Part shown: one piece after another, positions 1 through 8,433 of the stretch
Numbering within the stretch: position 1 is the first letter of the stretch
How the letters are laid out: each line of letters starts with the position of its first letter
From: Bacillota bacterium
Lineage (GTDB): Bacteria > Bacillota > Clostridia > Acetivibrionales > JANLFN01
Direction of reading: 5' to 3'
NCBI GenBank assembly: GCA_023421675.1
Contig: JAEZTC010000004.1
Span: forward strand, 62,001-126,000
DNA: 64,000 nt
Translations under genes and position numbers: made by a program
Notes under the pieces: model-generated
What the model was told of the DNA's origin: nothing
Databases searched by the model: none
Seen by the model: only the letters and a program-made list of their open reading frames with translations

Positions 1-2
1 CA

Positions 3-1643
3 TCATCAGTTATTATAACTCTTGTTCTTTTAGGAAAATACCTTGAAGGACTGGCTAAAGGGAGAGCTTCCAAAGCAATCGGAGTACTTGCAGAACTGAA
101 TTCCAAGACTGCAGCAGTAATTATAGACGGAGAAATAACAGAATTGCCGGTTGAAAAGGTCAAGGCAGGAGATATTGTTCTTGTCAGGCCAGGTGAAAAA
201 ATTCCTGCTGACGGAATAGTCATTGAAGGAAATTCATCCGTTGATGAATCCATGCTGACAGGTGAAAGTATTCCTGTAGAAAAGCAGCAGGGTGATACTG
301 TTACAGGTGCATCAGTGAACAAGCACGGTACGCTTAAATTCAAAGTTTCGAGAGTCGGTAATGATACTGTTCTCGCAGGCATTTTAAAGCTGGTTGAACA
401 GGCTCAAAGCAGCAAGGCTCCAATAGAGAAAATAGCAGACAGGGTTATATCATATTTTATACCTTTTGTTATTGCCGCGGCACTTGCCACCTTCCTTGTT
501 TGGTATTTCATAATATTCCGCAGTACGGCGTTCCTTATTGGTGTACCAATTATTTATTCAGTTTCGGTACTTGTTGTTTCCTGCCCCTGCTCGCTTGGCC
601 TTGCTACACCTACAGCCATAATGGTCGGTATGGGAAAGGCTGCACGCAGCGGGATACTTGTAAAAAACGGAGAAACACTTGAAACTGTTTGTAAAATAGA
701 TACTATCGTGTTTGATAAAACAGGTACGCTTACTACCGGCAAAATGGAGGTTACAGGCATAATACCAGCAGCCGGAACGGCCTATACAGAGAATGAAATC
801 CTTTGGTATGCAGCAGTTTCTGAAAAGTATTCAGAACATCCTATCGGCCGTGCAATATATAAAAAGGGTTATGAAATATCAGGCTATAGAGATATTAATC
901 CGGAAAACTTTGCTGCTATTCCGGGAAAAGGCATTAAAGCTGAAGTTGAAGGCAAAAAAGTGTTGGTTGGAACAATTAATCTTATTAAAGAAAACAGCAT
1001 TCCACTGCTGGAAGCGGAAAAAATGCTATCAAATTTGTATCAGGAAGGTAAAACTGGAGTATTTGTTGCGGTTGAAAACAGGCTTATCGGGTTAATAGCA
1101 GTGTCGGATAGAATTAAAGACAACTCTTCAGAAGTGATAAAAGCTCTGTCAGAATCGGGCATAGAGGTTTACATGCTTACAGGAGATAACAGAAAATCTG
1201 CCGAATATACCGCTCACAAATCAGGTATCAAAAATGTAATCGCTGAAGTACTCCCTGAAAACAAGGCACAACAAATATCAAGGCTTAAAGGTGAAGGCAG
1301 GGTTGTGTGTATGGTTGGAGACGGAATAAATGACGCTCCGGCTTTAGCCACTGCTGATGTTGGAATTGCCATGGGAACAGGAACTGATGCAGCAATCGAA
1401 ACAGGAGATATAGTACTGCTAAACGGAAATTTATCTGCAATATATACCGCAATTAAAATATCAAAACTTACAATGCGCAAAATCAAGCAAAATCTGTTCT
1501 GGGCTTTCATTTATAACGCAATAGGAATTCCCTTTGCTGCAACCGGTAATTTGAATCCGGTAATAGCAGCCGCAGCAATGGGACTTAGTTCCATATCCGT
1601 ATTGCTCAATTCCCTCAGCCTAAAAAGAATTAAAACAAATTAA
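3..1643 (+). CDS. copA: Copper-type P1B ATPase, 5'-truncated by window edge
   Basis: The frame is open from base 3, so the gene begins outside the window; the ATG at 144 is internal. The product is a heavy-metal P-type ATPase that exports Cu(I)/Ag(I) across the cytoplasmic membrane at the cost of ATP. Visible in order are the actuator TGES loop (258-269), the transmembrane CPC metal site (582-590), the phosphorylated DKTGT (714-728), the SEHP nucleotide-domain motif near 831, and the GDGINDAPA hinge near 1318. The N-terminal metal-binding domain and first helices are not in the window. CPC plus SEHP is the signature of the copper subgroup. The next gene starts about 20 bases downstream, so the three genes to 4342 probably form one operon. 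Confidence 0.95.
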   Translation, partial: SSVIITLVLLGKYLEGLAKGRASKAIGVLAELNSKTAAVIIDGEITELPVEKVKAGDIVLVRPGEKIPADGIVIEGNSSVDESMLTGESIPVEKQQGDTVTGASVNKHGTLKFKVSRVGNDTVLAGILKLVEQAQSSKAPIEKIADRVISYFIPFVIAAALATFLVWYFIIFRSTAFLIGVPIIYSVSVLVVSCPCSLGLATPTAIMVGMGKAARSGILVKNGETLETVCKIDTIVFDKTGTLTTGKMEVTGIIPAAGTAYTENEILWYAAVSEKYSEHPIGRAIYKKGYEISGYRDINPENFAAIPGKGIKAEVEGKKVLVGTINLIKENSIPLLEAEKMLSNLYQEGKTGVFVAVENRLIGLIAVSDRIKDNSSEVIKALSESGIEVYMLTGDNRKSAEYTAHKSGIKNVIAEVLPENKAQQISRLKGEGRVVCMVGDGINDAPALATADVGIAMGTGTDAAIETGDIVLLNGNLSAIYTAIKISKLTMRKIKQNLFWAFIYNAIGIPFAATGNLNPVIAAAAMGLSSISVLLNSLSLKRIKTN

Positions 1644-1666
1644 TTTAGAATGTGCAGGCGGTATTT

Positions 1667-3085
1667 ATGTCAAAATTCAGTTCAAAGAAAATTAAATTAA
1701 TTAAATTTATAATTACAGCTGCTGCCGCAGGAATTGCTTTTGTAATATTACAGCTACTATTGGGGGTTAATATTACAGGCTTTATAAAAGATATGTTTAT
1801 GCTTAAATACCTGCCCAATCTTGGCACTAATTCAGGCATAGGTCTTTTGTTCCTGTTTGGTATCCTTACTTCCTTTCACTGTATTGGAATGTGCGGTGGT
1901 ATAGCAATTTCTCAAACTATCAGAAATACTGACGAACAGTCAGGAGAAAACAGCAAGCATTCTAAATTGTTTGTTCCTTCAGCTCTTTATAACTCAGGAA
2001 GAGTGATTTCCTATACAATTATAGGCGCTGCAGCCGGTATTATAGGAAAAGGAGTAACCTTAGGAGGAACTCTTCGCGGTGTTGTTCCGATTATTGGCGG
2101 CTTATTCATGATTATAATGGCAGTTAACCTTCTGGGTATCTTCCCTTTTTTAAGAAGATTTAATATAAGCATGCCAAAGTTTATAGGGAAAAAACTAAAA
2201 GCAGGCAGAAGCTACGGTCCCTTTTATATAGGTCTCCTGAGCGGATTAATGCCTTGCGGCCCGCTTCAGATAGTACAGCTGTACGCATTGGGAACCGGCA
2301 GTGTAATATATGGAGCTTTCTCAATGTTTGTGTTTTCTCTCGGAACTGTCCCTGCCCTGTTTATATTCGGAGCTGTCAATACAATAATAAATAAGAAGCA
2401 TTCCAAACTTATTCTCCGGATAAGCTCTTCTTTGGTCCTAATACTTGGTATTGCAATGATAGGAAGAGGTCTTGCATTATCAGGCATATCTGTAAACCTT
2501 CCGCTTTCAGAACGTTCAGGACAGCAAAGCATTGCTTTAATTCAGGATATTTCCGAAACATCCTCATATAAGGAAAGCTATACCCCACAAGCTGCTCCTT
2601 CAGCTATTAATGATACTAAAAAAATGTCAGAGAGCTGTGCTCATTGCTCAACTGCTTCAGATAATACAATGAACCCTAACAGTAGCAAAGTGGCTGGTAA
2701 CAGCAGTATACCAAGCGCACAAATTAATGAGGATAAGAATTATAAAGTACCTTCTGAGCCTGGTGTATCACCTGATGTGAAACCTAAAGGCACTCAGAAA
2801 ATACAGGTTATACGTTCAAAATTAGAATCTGACAGTTACCCTGAAATAGTCGTTCAAGAAGGTATTCCTGTCAAATGGATCATTATAGCTGAAAAAGAGA
2901 CCCTTAATGATTGCAATAATGAAATTGTAATTCCAGGGCTAAATATAGATAAGAAATTGGCATTAGGAGAAAATGTCATTGATTTTACACCTGAAAAGAC
3001 AGGTTCCATACCTTATACCTGCTGGATGGGAATGATAACAAGTAAAATAAACGTTGTCGAAAAGCTTGGCGACAAATCAAATTGA
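1667..3085 (+). CDS. SafE/UreH-like membrane protein with C-terminal cupredoxin domain
   Basis: The first ~280 residues are a polytopic membrane domain of the sulfite exporter TauE/SafE (UreH_2-like) type, with the characteristic SFHCIGMCGG segment early in the domain and a matching GLMPCGPL half-repeat later. A Ser/Thr/Asn-rich linker leads to a ~90-residue cupredoxin-like domain ending in YTCWMGM, which supplies Cys and Met copper ligands; a Cys in DCNNE stands near where a His ligand is often found. The ATG at 1667 is preferred over the GTG at 1652 because AGGCGG lies 5 bases before it. Position between a copper ATPase and a surface Cys-rich protein suggests a role in copper handling at the outer membrane face; substrate is inferred, not shown. 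Confidence 0.8.
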   Translation: MSKFSSKKIKLIKFIITAAAAGIAFVILQLLLGVNITGFIKDMFMLKYLPNLGTNSGIGLLFLFGILTSFHCIGMCGGIAISQTIRNTDEQSGENSKHSKLFVPSALYNSGRVISYTIIGAAAGIIGKGVTLGGTLRGVVPIIGGLFMIIMAVNLLGIFPFLRRFNISMPKFIGKKLKAGRSYGPFYIGLLSGLMPCGPLQIVQLYALGTGSVIYGAFSMFVFSLGTVPALFIFGAVNTIINKKHSKLILRISSSLVLILGIAMIGRGLALSGISVNLPLSERSGQQSIALIQDISETSSYKESYTPQAAPSAINDTKKMSESCAHCSTASDNTMNPNSSKVAGNSSIPSAQINEDKNYKVPSEPGVSPDVKPKGTQKIQVIRSKLESDSYPEIVVQEGIPVKWIIIAEKETLNDCNNEIVIPGLNIDKKLALGENVIDFTPEKTGSIPYTCWMGMITSKINVVEKLGDKSN

Positions 3086-3124
3086 TGCAACTAATTTAAT
3101 TAATACAATTATGGGGGGAAAGTT

Positions 3125-4342
3125 ATGAAATCAATAAAGAAACCGATTTTAAGCATGGTTCTAATACTTAGCATTCTTGTAACACTTTGTACATCAACAT
3201 TTGCTGAGGAACTGAAGAGTACTGAACATTGGGCTGCCAAGCAGGTCAATGAATGGTGTCAGAAAGGCTATATCAAAGGCTGTACGGACGGACAGCTTCA
3301 TCTGGATGACAATATTTCAAAGGCTGAGTTCATAGCACTTATAAACCGCGCCTTCAATTTTACCAAAACAGCACAGGTCAGCTACAGTGATATTTCCAAG
3401 GGATCATGGTACTATAACGACATAGCAAAAGCTCTGGCAGCAGGCTATTTAGAATACGGCAGCAGTACGCTTAATCCTGGCAGCCTTATTACAAAGGCTG
3501 ATGCAGCACTAATTCTATCCAGACTTCTTAAGCTGGATACCTCAAGTACTAAAGCTATTGAGCAATTAAAAGATTACGACATTATACCCAGTCAGGTAAA
3601 AGGTGCTTTAAATGCTGCTGTAGATAAAAATTATTTCAAACCGTCCAAAGATGGTTACATACAGCCTTCGAATCCAATTACACGTGCACAAGCGATTACT
3701 GTTCTTTATAAAGCATCGGGAGGGCAGATCAATGAAAAGACCATACCGGAAATTACTGCCGAAAGTGAGCTTAGCGGATGGCTTATTGACAAACATTGTT
3801 CAGGGAAGGTTTCTGACCCCGCTGCTCACAAGGTAATGTGTGCAAAAATGGAAAGCTGCCAAATGAGTGGCTTTGGTATACTCGTTCCACAAAATAACGG
3901 TGAATTCAAATTTTATAAATTTGACCAAAACGGTCATAACCTGGCTAAAGGAATAGTTGAAAGGACCAAAAAGGAAAACAACCTAAGCATAAAGGTTACA
4001 GGAGTTATTGAAGGTGAATTGTTTAAGGTTATTTCAATAACAGAAACTGAAGCTGTTGAACAGCAGCTGACCGGCTGGCTTATTGACAAGCATTGTGCAG
4101 AAAAAGCAAAAGACCCGTCAGCCGAAACCAAAATGTGTCTTCAAATGAAAAGCTGCTCTTCAAGTGGATATGGAGTCATCATCAAAGCAAGTACCGGCAG
4201 CTATAAGTTTTATAAATTTGATGACAATGGAAGTAAACTTGCGTCCGAGTACCTTGATTCAAACTCAAAAGAGAAGAATATAATAATAACTGTAAAAGGA
4301 ATAATTAAGGATGAAATATTGAATATTCTGACTTTAAACTGA
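3125..4342 (+). CDS. SLH-anchored surface protein with two Cys-rich GWLIDKHC domains
   Basis: The start is preceded by GGGGGGAAAG. A signal peptide of ~27 residues is followed by three SLH repeats (about residues 30-200), which bind secondary cell-wall polymer and hold the protein on the surface. The C-terminal half is a tandem duplication of a ~90-residue domain starting (S/T)GWLIDKHC, continuing with MCxxM and SCxxSG(F/Y)G, then YKFYKFD and a (I/V)KVxGxI strand. The three Cys, His and Met positions are kept in both copies. I know similar short domains only as uncharacterised secreted proteins; the Cys/His/Met pattern and the copper operon context suggest metal binding, which is inference. 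Confidence 0.85.
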   Translation: MKSIKKPILSMVLILSILVTLCTSTFAEELKSTEHWAAKQVNEWCQKGYIKGCTDGQLHLDDNISKAEFIALINRAFNFTKTAQVSYSDISKGSWYYNDIAKALAAGYLEYGSSTLNPGSLITKADAALILSRLLKLDTSSTKAIEQLKDYDIIPSQVKGALNAAVDKNYFKPSKDGYIQPSNPITRAQAITVLYKASGGQINEKTIPEITAESELSGWLIDKHCSGKVSDPAAHKVMCAKMESCQMSGFGILVPQNNGEFKFYKFDQNGHNLAKGIVERTKKENNLSIKVTGVIEGELFKVISITETEAVEQQLTGWLIDKHCAEKAKDPSAETKMCLQMKSCSSSGYGVIIKASTGSYKFYKFDDNGSKLASEYLDSNSKEKNIIITVKGIIKDEILNILTLN

Positions 4343-4386
4343 CACAAGGTGTTAAATCGACACCAATCTACAATATTCGTTTTTTA

Positions 4387-4415
4387 TTGACATGTTATAA
4401 TAAGTGCAATATAAT
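4387..4415 (+). promoter_or_regulatory. Sigma-A promoter for chemoreceptor leader
   Basis: TTGACA (4387-4392) and TATAAT (4410-4415) are separated by exactly 17 bases, a full consensus match. Transcription would begin near 4422, giving a ~220 base leader before the chemoreceptor gene. A weaker sigma-D-like -10 (GCTGATAA, 4581-4588) lies closer to the gene but has no good -35. Confidence 0.8.
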
Positions 4416-4444
4416 TATATTTATAACAAAACTCAAATAGCATT

Positions 4445-4549
4445 ACTCTGAAAACTTACAGCCTTGTATTTTACAGTAGAGTCAGCCAAGAGTTCAGGGT
4501 CAATACGTAACCCAAAAAACAAAACCATGGCCATACCGGTCATGGTTTT
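4445..4549 (+). promoter_or_regulatory. Structured leader ending in intrinsic terminator (candidate attenuator)
   Basis: Between the promoter and the chemoreceptor gene the leader can form ACTCT/AGAGT (4445-4449 with 4478-4482) and GGGT/ACCC (4497-4500 with 4510-4513), or alternatively CTCTGAA (4446-4452) with TTCAGGG (4493-4499), which excludes both. A 12-bp terminator stem follows (4521-4532 with 4538-4549, loop ATACC) and runs into a T-tract. It ends ~95 bases before the start codon, so read-through is needed from this promoter. I do not recognise it as a known riboswitch class. Confidence 0.5.
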
Positions 4550-4643
4550 TATTAAGCTAGAAATTATATATAGTTTGGAGGCTGATAACCTAATACTATT
4601 TATAATGTAGCATAAAAACATACTAATATATGGGGGATTATCT

Positions 4644-6638
4644 ATGAAGAGCATCAAACTAAAAATCATAGCAAGTGTTAGCAGCCTTTTACTCGTAATC
4701 TGTGTAGGATTTGGAATTATGTCGTACCTAATCTCTTCACGAACCTTAACTGATAATGTAGAAAAGGATTTACCCCAGCTTGCAGATCAAACGTCAAAAA
4801 TTGTTTCAAGCAGAATTGCCCAAGAATTCAGAGTTCTTAAAATTATAGCACAGGACGATACAATATCTGATACAAGCCTCCCATTGGACCAAAGACTTAC
4901 AACACTAAACATAGAATCCAAGGCTAATAGCAGTTTTAGTATGGGTATCGTTGACTTGGATGGTAATTTAAAAACAACTAAGGGTGACACTGAAAATATA
5001 AGTAATGAGGAATATTTCAAGCAGGCCCTTTCTGGAAAAGAAGCAGTTTCTAATCCAATGTTCATAGAGCAGGAAAATAAACTATTAATTGTATTTGCCG
5101 AACCAATTGTAAAAGATGGAAAAGTTATGGGAGTTCTTATCAGTACTACTGACGGGTATATTCTTTGTGACATTATAAAGGATATTAAATACGGAGAATC
5201 CGGGAAAGCCTTTATGATAGACAAAAGCGGCACAACTGTTGCACATACAAACAGAGAACTTGTTAAAAACATGGATAACGATTTCGAAAACGTCAAAAAA
5301 GATAAGGAACTTCAGCAATTAGTAACTCTTGAGAAGCAAATGGTTGAAGGCAAAAGCGGTCATGGTACATATTCATATGGTGGAATAACAAAATATATGG
5401 GCTATGCTCCGGTTGAAAACACAGATTGGTCAGTGGCCCTTGCAGCACCGCAGAATGAAGTACTTTCAGTTTTGGACACTCTTAAATTAGCTGTAGTAAT
5501 AATTTCTGTATTATTTCTTTTAATTTCAATTATTATTAGTTATATTATTGCAGCACGCCTATCAAAACCAATAAAGCTTGCCGCAGAACATTTACAAGTG
5601 GTTTCGTCGGGTGATTTTACAAAGGCTACATCTGACAAGTATCTGAATTATAAAGATGAAATAGGCTTGCTGGCAAAATCAATAAATACAATGCAGAATT
5701 CCATGAGAAGCCTGATTATAGACATCGGTAACATGACAGCTTCACTGGCATCTTCCACCGAGGAAATGATGGCATCTACCGATGAATCAAGCAAAGCCTC
5801 TGAACAGGTAGCAAATGCAATCGGTGATATTGCAAAAGGAGCAACTGATCAGGCTAAAGAAGCACAAGAAGGGTCATCAAAACTTGTTGAGCTTTCGGAT
5901 GAGATAGAAGTGATTGTAGAAAAGTCAAATAAGCTTAATTACTATGCAAACAAGGTACAGGACCTCGGAGATAACGGAATGCACTCCGTTAACCTCCTTA
6001 AGGATAATTTCAAGGAAAATGTTGATATAGCCTCACAAGTCAAGAACAAAATAGACATACTTGCAGAGAAGTCCGATTCTGTGAATCAAATAGTTGAAGC
6101 TATTCAGAGTATTGCCTCCCAGACAAACCTGCTTTCATTAAATGCAGCGATAGAAGCTGCAAGGGCTGGTGAAGCCGGTAGAGGTTTTGCTGTTGTTGCA
6201 GAGCAAATCAAAAAGCTTGCCGAACAAACTGCAAACTCAACGAAAGAGGTAAATGCAATTATAAAGGAAATTCAGCTTGATATAGAGGAATCCAAGCTGA
6301 AGATAGATGAAGCCGGTGATATTGTAAACAAAGCCGGAGAAAGTGTTGTTGATACTGAAAACGTGTTTAAAGAAATTTCAAAAGCAATAGGACGAACCTC
6401 CGAGCACGTTAAGGACCTTTCAGAAACAGTACAGACTGTTGATGAAAACAAGAACAGTGTTGTGGCATCTATTCAGGAAATCGCTGCAATTTCCGAGCAG
6501 TCTGCAGCATCAACACAGGAAGTTTCCGCTTCGGTAGAAGAACAAACCTCAATTATAGGTCAGATAGCAATTTCTTCAGAAAGCCTTGCAAAAATGGCAG
6601 AAGAGCTGGAAAAACAAATTAAGAAATTTAAGGTATAA
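4644..6638 (+). CDS. Methyl-accepting chemotaxis protein (Cache-HAMP-MCP)
   Basis: A 664-residue transmembrane chemoreceptor. It has a first membrane helix near residues 12-30, an extracellular double-Cache ligand domain to about 275, a second helix near 280-303, a HAMP linker, and a long coiled-coil signalling domain whose hairpin tip (EAARAGEAGRGFAVVA region) binds CheA/CheW. GGGGGA lies 8 bases before the ATG. No chemotaxis partners are adjacent, so it acts as a stand-alone receptor feeding the central pathway. The sensed ligand cannot be read from the sequence. Expression appears to pass through the terminator-bearing leader upstream. Confidence 0.95.
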   Translation: MKSIKLKIIASVSSLLLVICVGFGIMSYLISSRTLTDNVEKDLPQLADQTSKIVSSRIAQEFRVLKIIAQDDTISDTSLPLDQRLTTLNIESKANSSFSMGIVDLDGNLKTTKGDTENISNEEYFKQALSGKEAVSNPMFIEQENKLLIVFAEPIVKDGKVMGVLISTTDGYILCDIIKDIKYGESGKAFMIDKSGTTVAHTNRELVKNMDNDFENVKKDKELQQLVTLEKQMVEGKSGHGTYSYGGITKYMGYAPVENTDWSVALAAPQNEVLSVLDTLKLAVVIISVLFLLISIIISYIIAARLSKPIKLAAEHLQVVSSGDFTKATSDKYLNYKDEIGLLAKSINTMQNSMRSLIIDIGNMTASLASSTEEMMASTDESSKASEQVANAIGDIAKGATDQAKEAQEGSSKLVELSDEIEVIVEKSNKLNYYANKVQDLGDNGMHSVNLLKDNFKENVDIASQVKNKIDILAEKSDSVNQIVEAIQSIASQTNLLSLNAAIEAARAGEAGRGFAVVAEQIKKLAEQTANSTKEVNAIIKEIQLDIEESKLKIDEAGDIVNKAGESVVDTENVFKEISKAIGRTSEHVKDLSETVQTVDENKNSVVASIQEIAAISEQSAASTQEVSASVEEQTSIIGQIAISSESLAKMAEELEKQIKKFKV

Positions 6639-6646
6639 AACCAATT

Positions 6647-6678
6647 TAAAAGGCCGGAAAAAATTCCGGCCTTTTTTT
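6647..6678 (+). terminator. Rho-independent terminator after chemoreceptor gene
   Basis: AAAAGGCCGGAA pairs with TTCCGGCCTTTT around a short A-rich loop and is followed by a run of T. It lies directly after the stop codon at 6638. Confidence 0.9.
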
Positions 6679-6750
6679 ATGTCATGCACTTAATAAGGTT
6701 TTGTATAACATATTTGTCAAGTAGGATACTAACAAAAACTTAAAAATAAA

Positions 6751-6786
6751 CAACCGGCAAGCTTATTGTTTAGCTTCCGGCTGTTT
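6751..6786 (-). terminator. Terminator of the hxlR-type gene
   Basis: On the minus strand CAGCCGGAAGC pairs with GCTTGCCGGTTG, followed by a T-rich stretch. It sits 20 bases beyond the regulator's stop codon. Confidence 0.75.
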
Positions 6787-6805
6787 TATAGTTATAGAAC
6801 TTAAT

Positions 6806-7192
6806 TTATTTTTTTGAAGAAACCTTTAATTTATATATTTTACCTGAGGTGTGGTTTGATTTGTTTTTAAAAACCTTTTTATAATTCTTTCCCCATCTGC
6901 ACATTGCTATAAGAATCGGTTTAACAGTTTCACCGAGTTCCGTAAGAGAATATTCCACTCTGGGAGGTACCTCAGCATATGCTTTCCTTTTTATTAAACC
7001 GTCCCTTTCAAGCTCGCGCAGCTGCATCGTCAGGGTTCTTTGAGTTATATTGGGCAGTTTTCTCTGTAATTCATTAAACCTGATAGTGCGCCTTGAAATA
7101 TACCACAATATTGATAGCTTCCATTTTCCGTTCAATATCTTTACAGACGTACTCATAGGACACTGTTCAAAAAAGTCGGGAGCTTTCCCCAT
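6806..7192 (-). CDS. HxlR-family winged-helix transcriptional regulator
   Basis: A 128-residue HxlR/YodB-type regulator. Family features are the N-terminal CP near residues 11-12 followed by KILNGKWKLSILW, the ISQRTL-like recognition helix (here ITQRTLTMQLRELE), and the wing YAEVPPRVEYSLTELG. Such proteins bind as dimers and often sense thiol-reactive or oxidative compounds through the conserved N-terminal Cys. The gene is divergent from a nitroreductase gene 144 bases away and a perfect inverted repeat lies between them, so autoregulation and control of the nitroreductase are likely. Confidence 0.92.
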   Translation of the reverse strand: MGKAPDFFEQCPMSTSVKILNGKWKLSILWYISRRTIRFNELQRKLPNITQRTLTMQLRELERDGLIKRKAYAEVPPRVEYSLTELGETVKPILIAMCRWGKNYKKVFKNKSNHTSGKIYKLKVSSKK

Positions 7193-7227
7193 AATCTATC
7201 CTCCCTTTAAGGTCTCATTAATAATTA

Positions 7228-7249
7228 ATAGTATCATTCTTTATACTAT
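7228..7249. promoter_or_regulatory. Candidate HxlR operator
   Basis: ATAGTAT (7228-7234), 8 bases, then ATACTAT (7243-7249): a perfect 7-bp inverted repeat in the shared intergenic region of the regulator and nitroreductase genes. Its TAGTAT/ATACTA arms and spacing resemble the TACT/AGTA sites of YodB-type regulators. Confidence 0.6.
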
Positions 7250-7335
7250 ATATCAAACTTGTGCGTACTTTAACAGCCTGAGAAATCATGTTAATCTGTT
7301 TTCATCAATAACATATGGTTAATGGAGGATAGAAT

Positions 7336-7890
7336 ATGAACGAGGTTTTAAATACAATAAAAAGAAGGAGGAGTGTAAGGTCATACAAAAATAATCAAAT
7401 AAAGAAAGAGGAACTGGACATGATACTGGAAGCCGCAATATATGCGCCTTCAGCACATAATAAGCAGCCTTGGCACTTTACGGTAATACAAAACCGTGAG
7501 TTGATTGATTATATAAGCAGTAAAACGAAGGAATTGATGGTTGAATCTGATGAAAGATGGATAAGGTGCATGGGTGCAAGCAGTAAATTTCATTTAACTT
7601 ATGAGGCTCCCACACTTTTAATAGTGTCCGGCAAAAGCGATTGTATCACCTGGCAGGCGGATTGCTCCGCGGCTATGGAAAACATTCTTATTGCGGCAGA
7701 AAGCCTGAATATAGGTTCAGTTTGGCTTGGCTTGCTGGCATTTTATTTTTCTTTGGAGGATGAGATGCAAAAGCTGCATATTCCCGAAGGTTACACTCCG
7801 TATTATGGGATTGCGTTGGGCTATAAGAAAAACTTAACCGGTGTGAAGGAACCCAAAAGGAATTTCAGCGTTGTAAATTATATTTATTAA
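7336..7890 (+). CDS. Nitroreductase-family FMN oxidoreductase
   Basis: A 184-residue protein with the RRSVRSYK N-terminal FMN-phosphate site, the APSAHNKQPWHF segment, the central dimer helix (AMENILIAAESLNIGSVWLG) and the late GIALGYKK motif. These enzymes use NAD(P)H and FMN to reduce nitro groups, quinones or related electrophiles. GGAGG lies before the start. Divergent pairing with an HxlR-type regulator suggests induction by an electrophilic or redox-active compound. The physiological substrate is unknown. Confidence 0.93.
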   Translation: MNEVLNTIKRRRSVRSYKNNQIKKEELDMILEAAIYAPSAHNKQPWHFTVIQNRELIDYISSKTKELMVESDERWIRCMGASSKFHLTYEAPTLLIVSGKSDCITWQADCSAAMENILIAAESLNIGSVWLGLLAFYFSLEDEMQKLHIPEGYTPYYGIALGYKKNLTGVKEPKRNFSVVNYIY

Positions 7891-7893
7891 ACT

Positions 7894-7920
7894 AAAAAAG
7901 GGACCTTAAAAGTCCCTTTT
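7894..7920 (+). terminator. Terminator after nitroreductase gene
   Basis: AAAAGGGAC pairs with GTCCCTTTT across a short loop, directly after the stop codon. Confidence 0.85.
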
Positions 7921-8135
7921 ACTTATTTTTTACGGAAGTGGAACGGGCTGTTTATTCTTACTTAATATTTCTAGTACCTGCTGGTTATAACTCCAAATGA
8001 TGAAGCCTTGATATGCAGATTTCCAATAGATATTTTACAATTTGATATTTATAAAAAATAAAGTTCTTACTGTATCAGAGAAGAACATTGTATAATATTA
8101 CTACGGTCCATTTTTAACCGGAAGGATGTATAAAC

Positions 8136-8414
8136 ATGCAGTTATATCTTATATCTATACTAGCAGCTCTTAATCTTATTGGTTTTATAGTTGTGGGTAT
8201 TGACAAACGTAAGGCAATTAAGAGAAAGTGGAGAGTTCAGGAAAAGACCTTCTTTATCCTTTCACTTTTGGGAAGTTCCGTAGGAGTTTACATAGGACTT
8301 TTAGCATTCAGACATAAAACAAGACACTGGTATTTCATGCTCGGAATACCGGCAATTATCATTGCTCAGGTGATAGGAGTGTATTATCTTAGCATGTATG
8401 TGGATTGGATATAA
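8136..8414 (+). CDS. DUF1294 small membrane protein
   Basis: A 92-residue protein with three predicted membrane segments and the conserved GIDKRKAIKRKWRVQEKT loop and GVYIGLLAFRHKTRHWYF block of the DUF1294 (YsdA-like) family; function of the family is not known. GGAAGGAT precedes the ATG. A TATAAT at 8091-8096 is a likely -10 element with a poor -35 (TTACTG). The next gene starts 20 bases after this stop codon, so they are probably co-transcribed. Confidence 0.85.
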   Translation: MQLYLISILAALNLIGFIVVGIDKRKAIKRKWRVQEKTFFILSLLGSSVGVYIGLLAFRHKTRHWYFMLGIPAIIIAQVIGVYYLSMYVDWI

Positions 8415-8433
8415 GGAAGGGGGGAGGTATGGG

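Noticed and set aside
4430..4550. Chemoreceptor leader as a c-di-GMP riboswitch
   Set aside because: It lacks the GACGCAAAGCC core of class I and I could not fit the class II conserved blocks; kept only as an unassigned attenuator.
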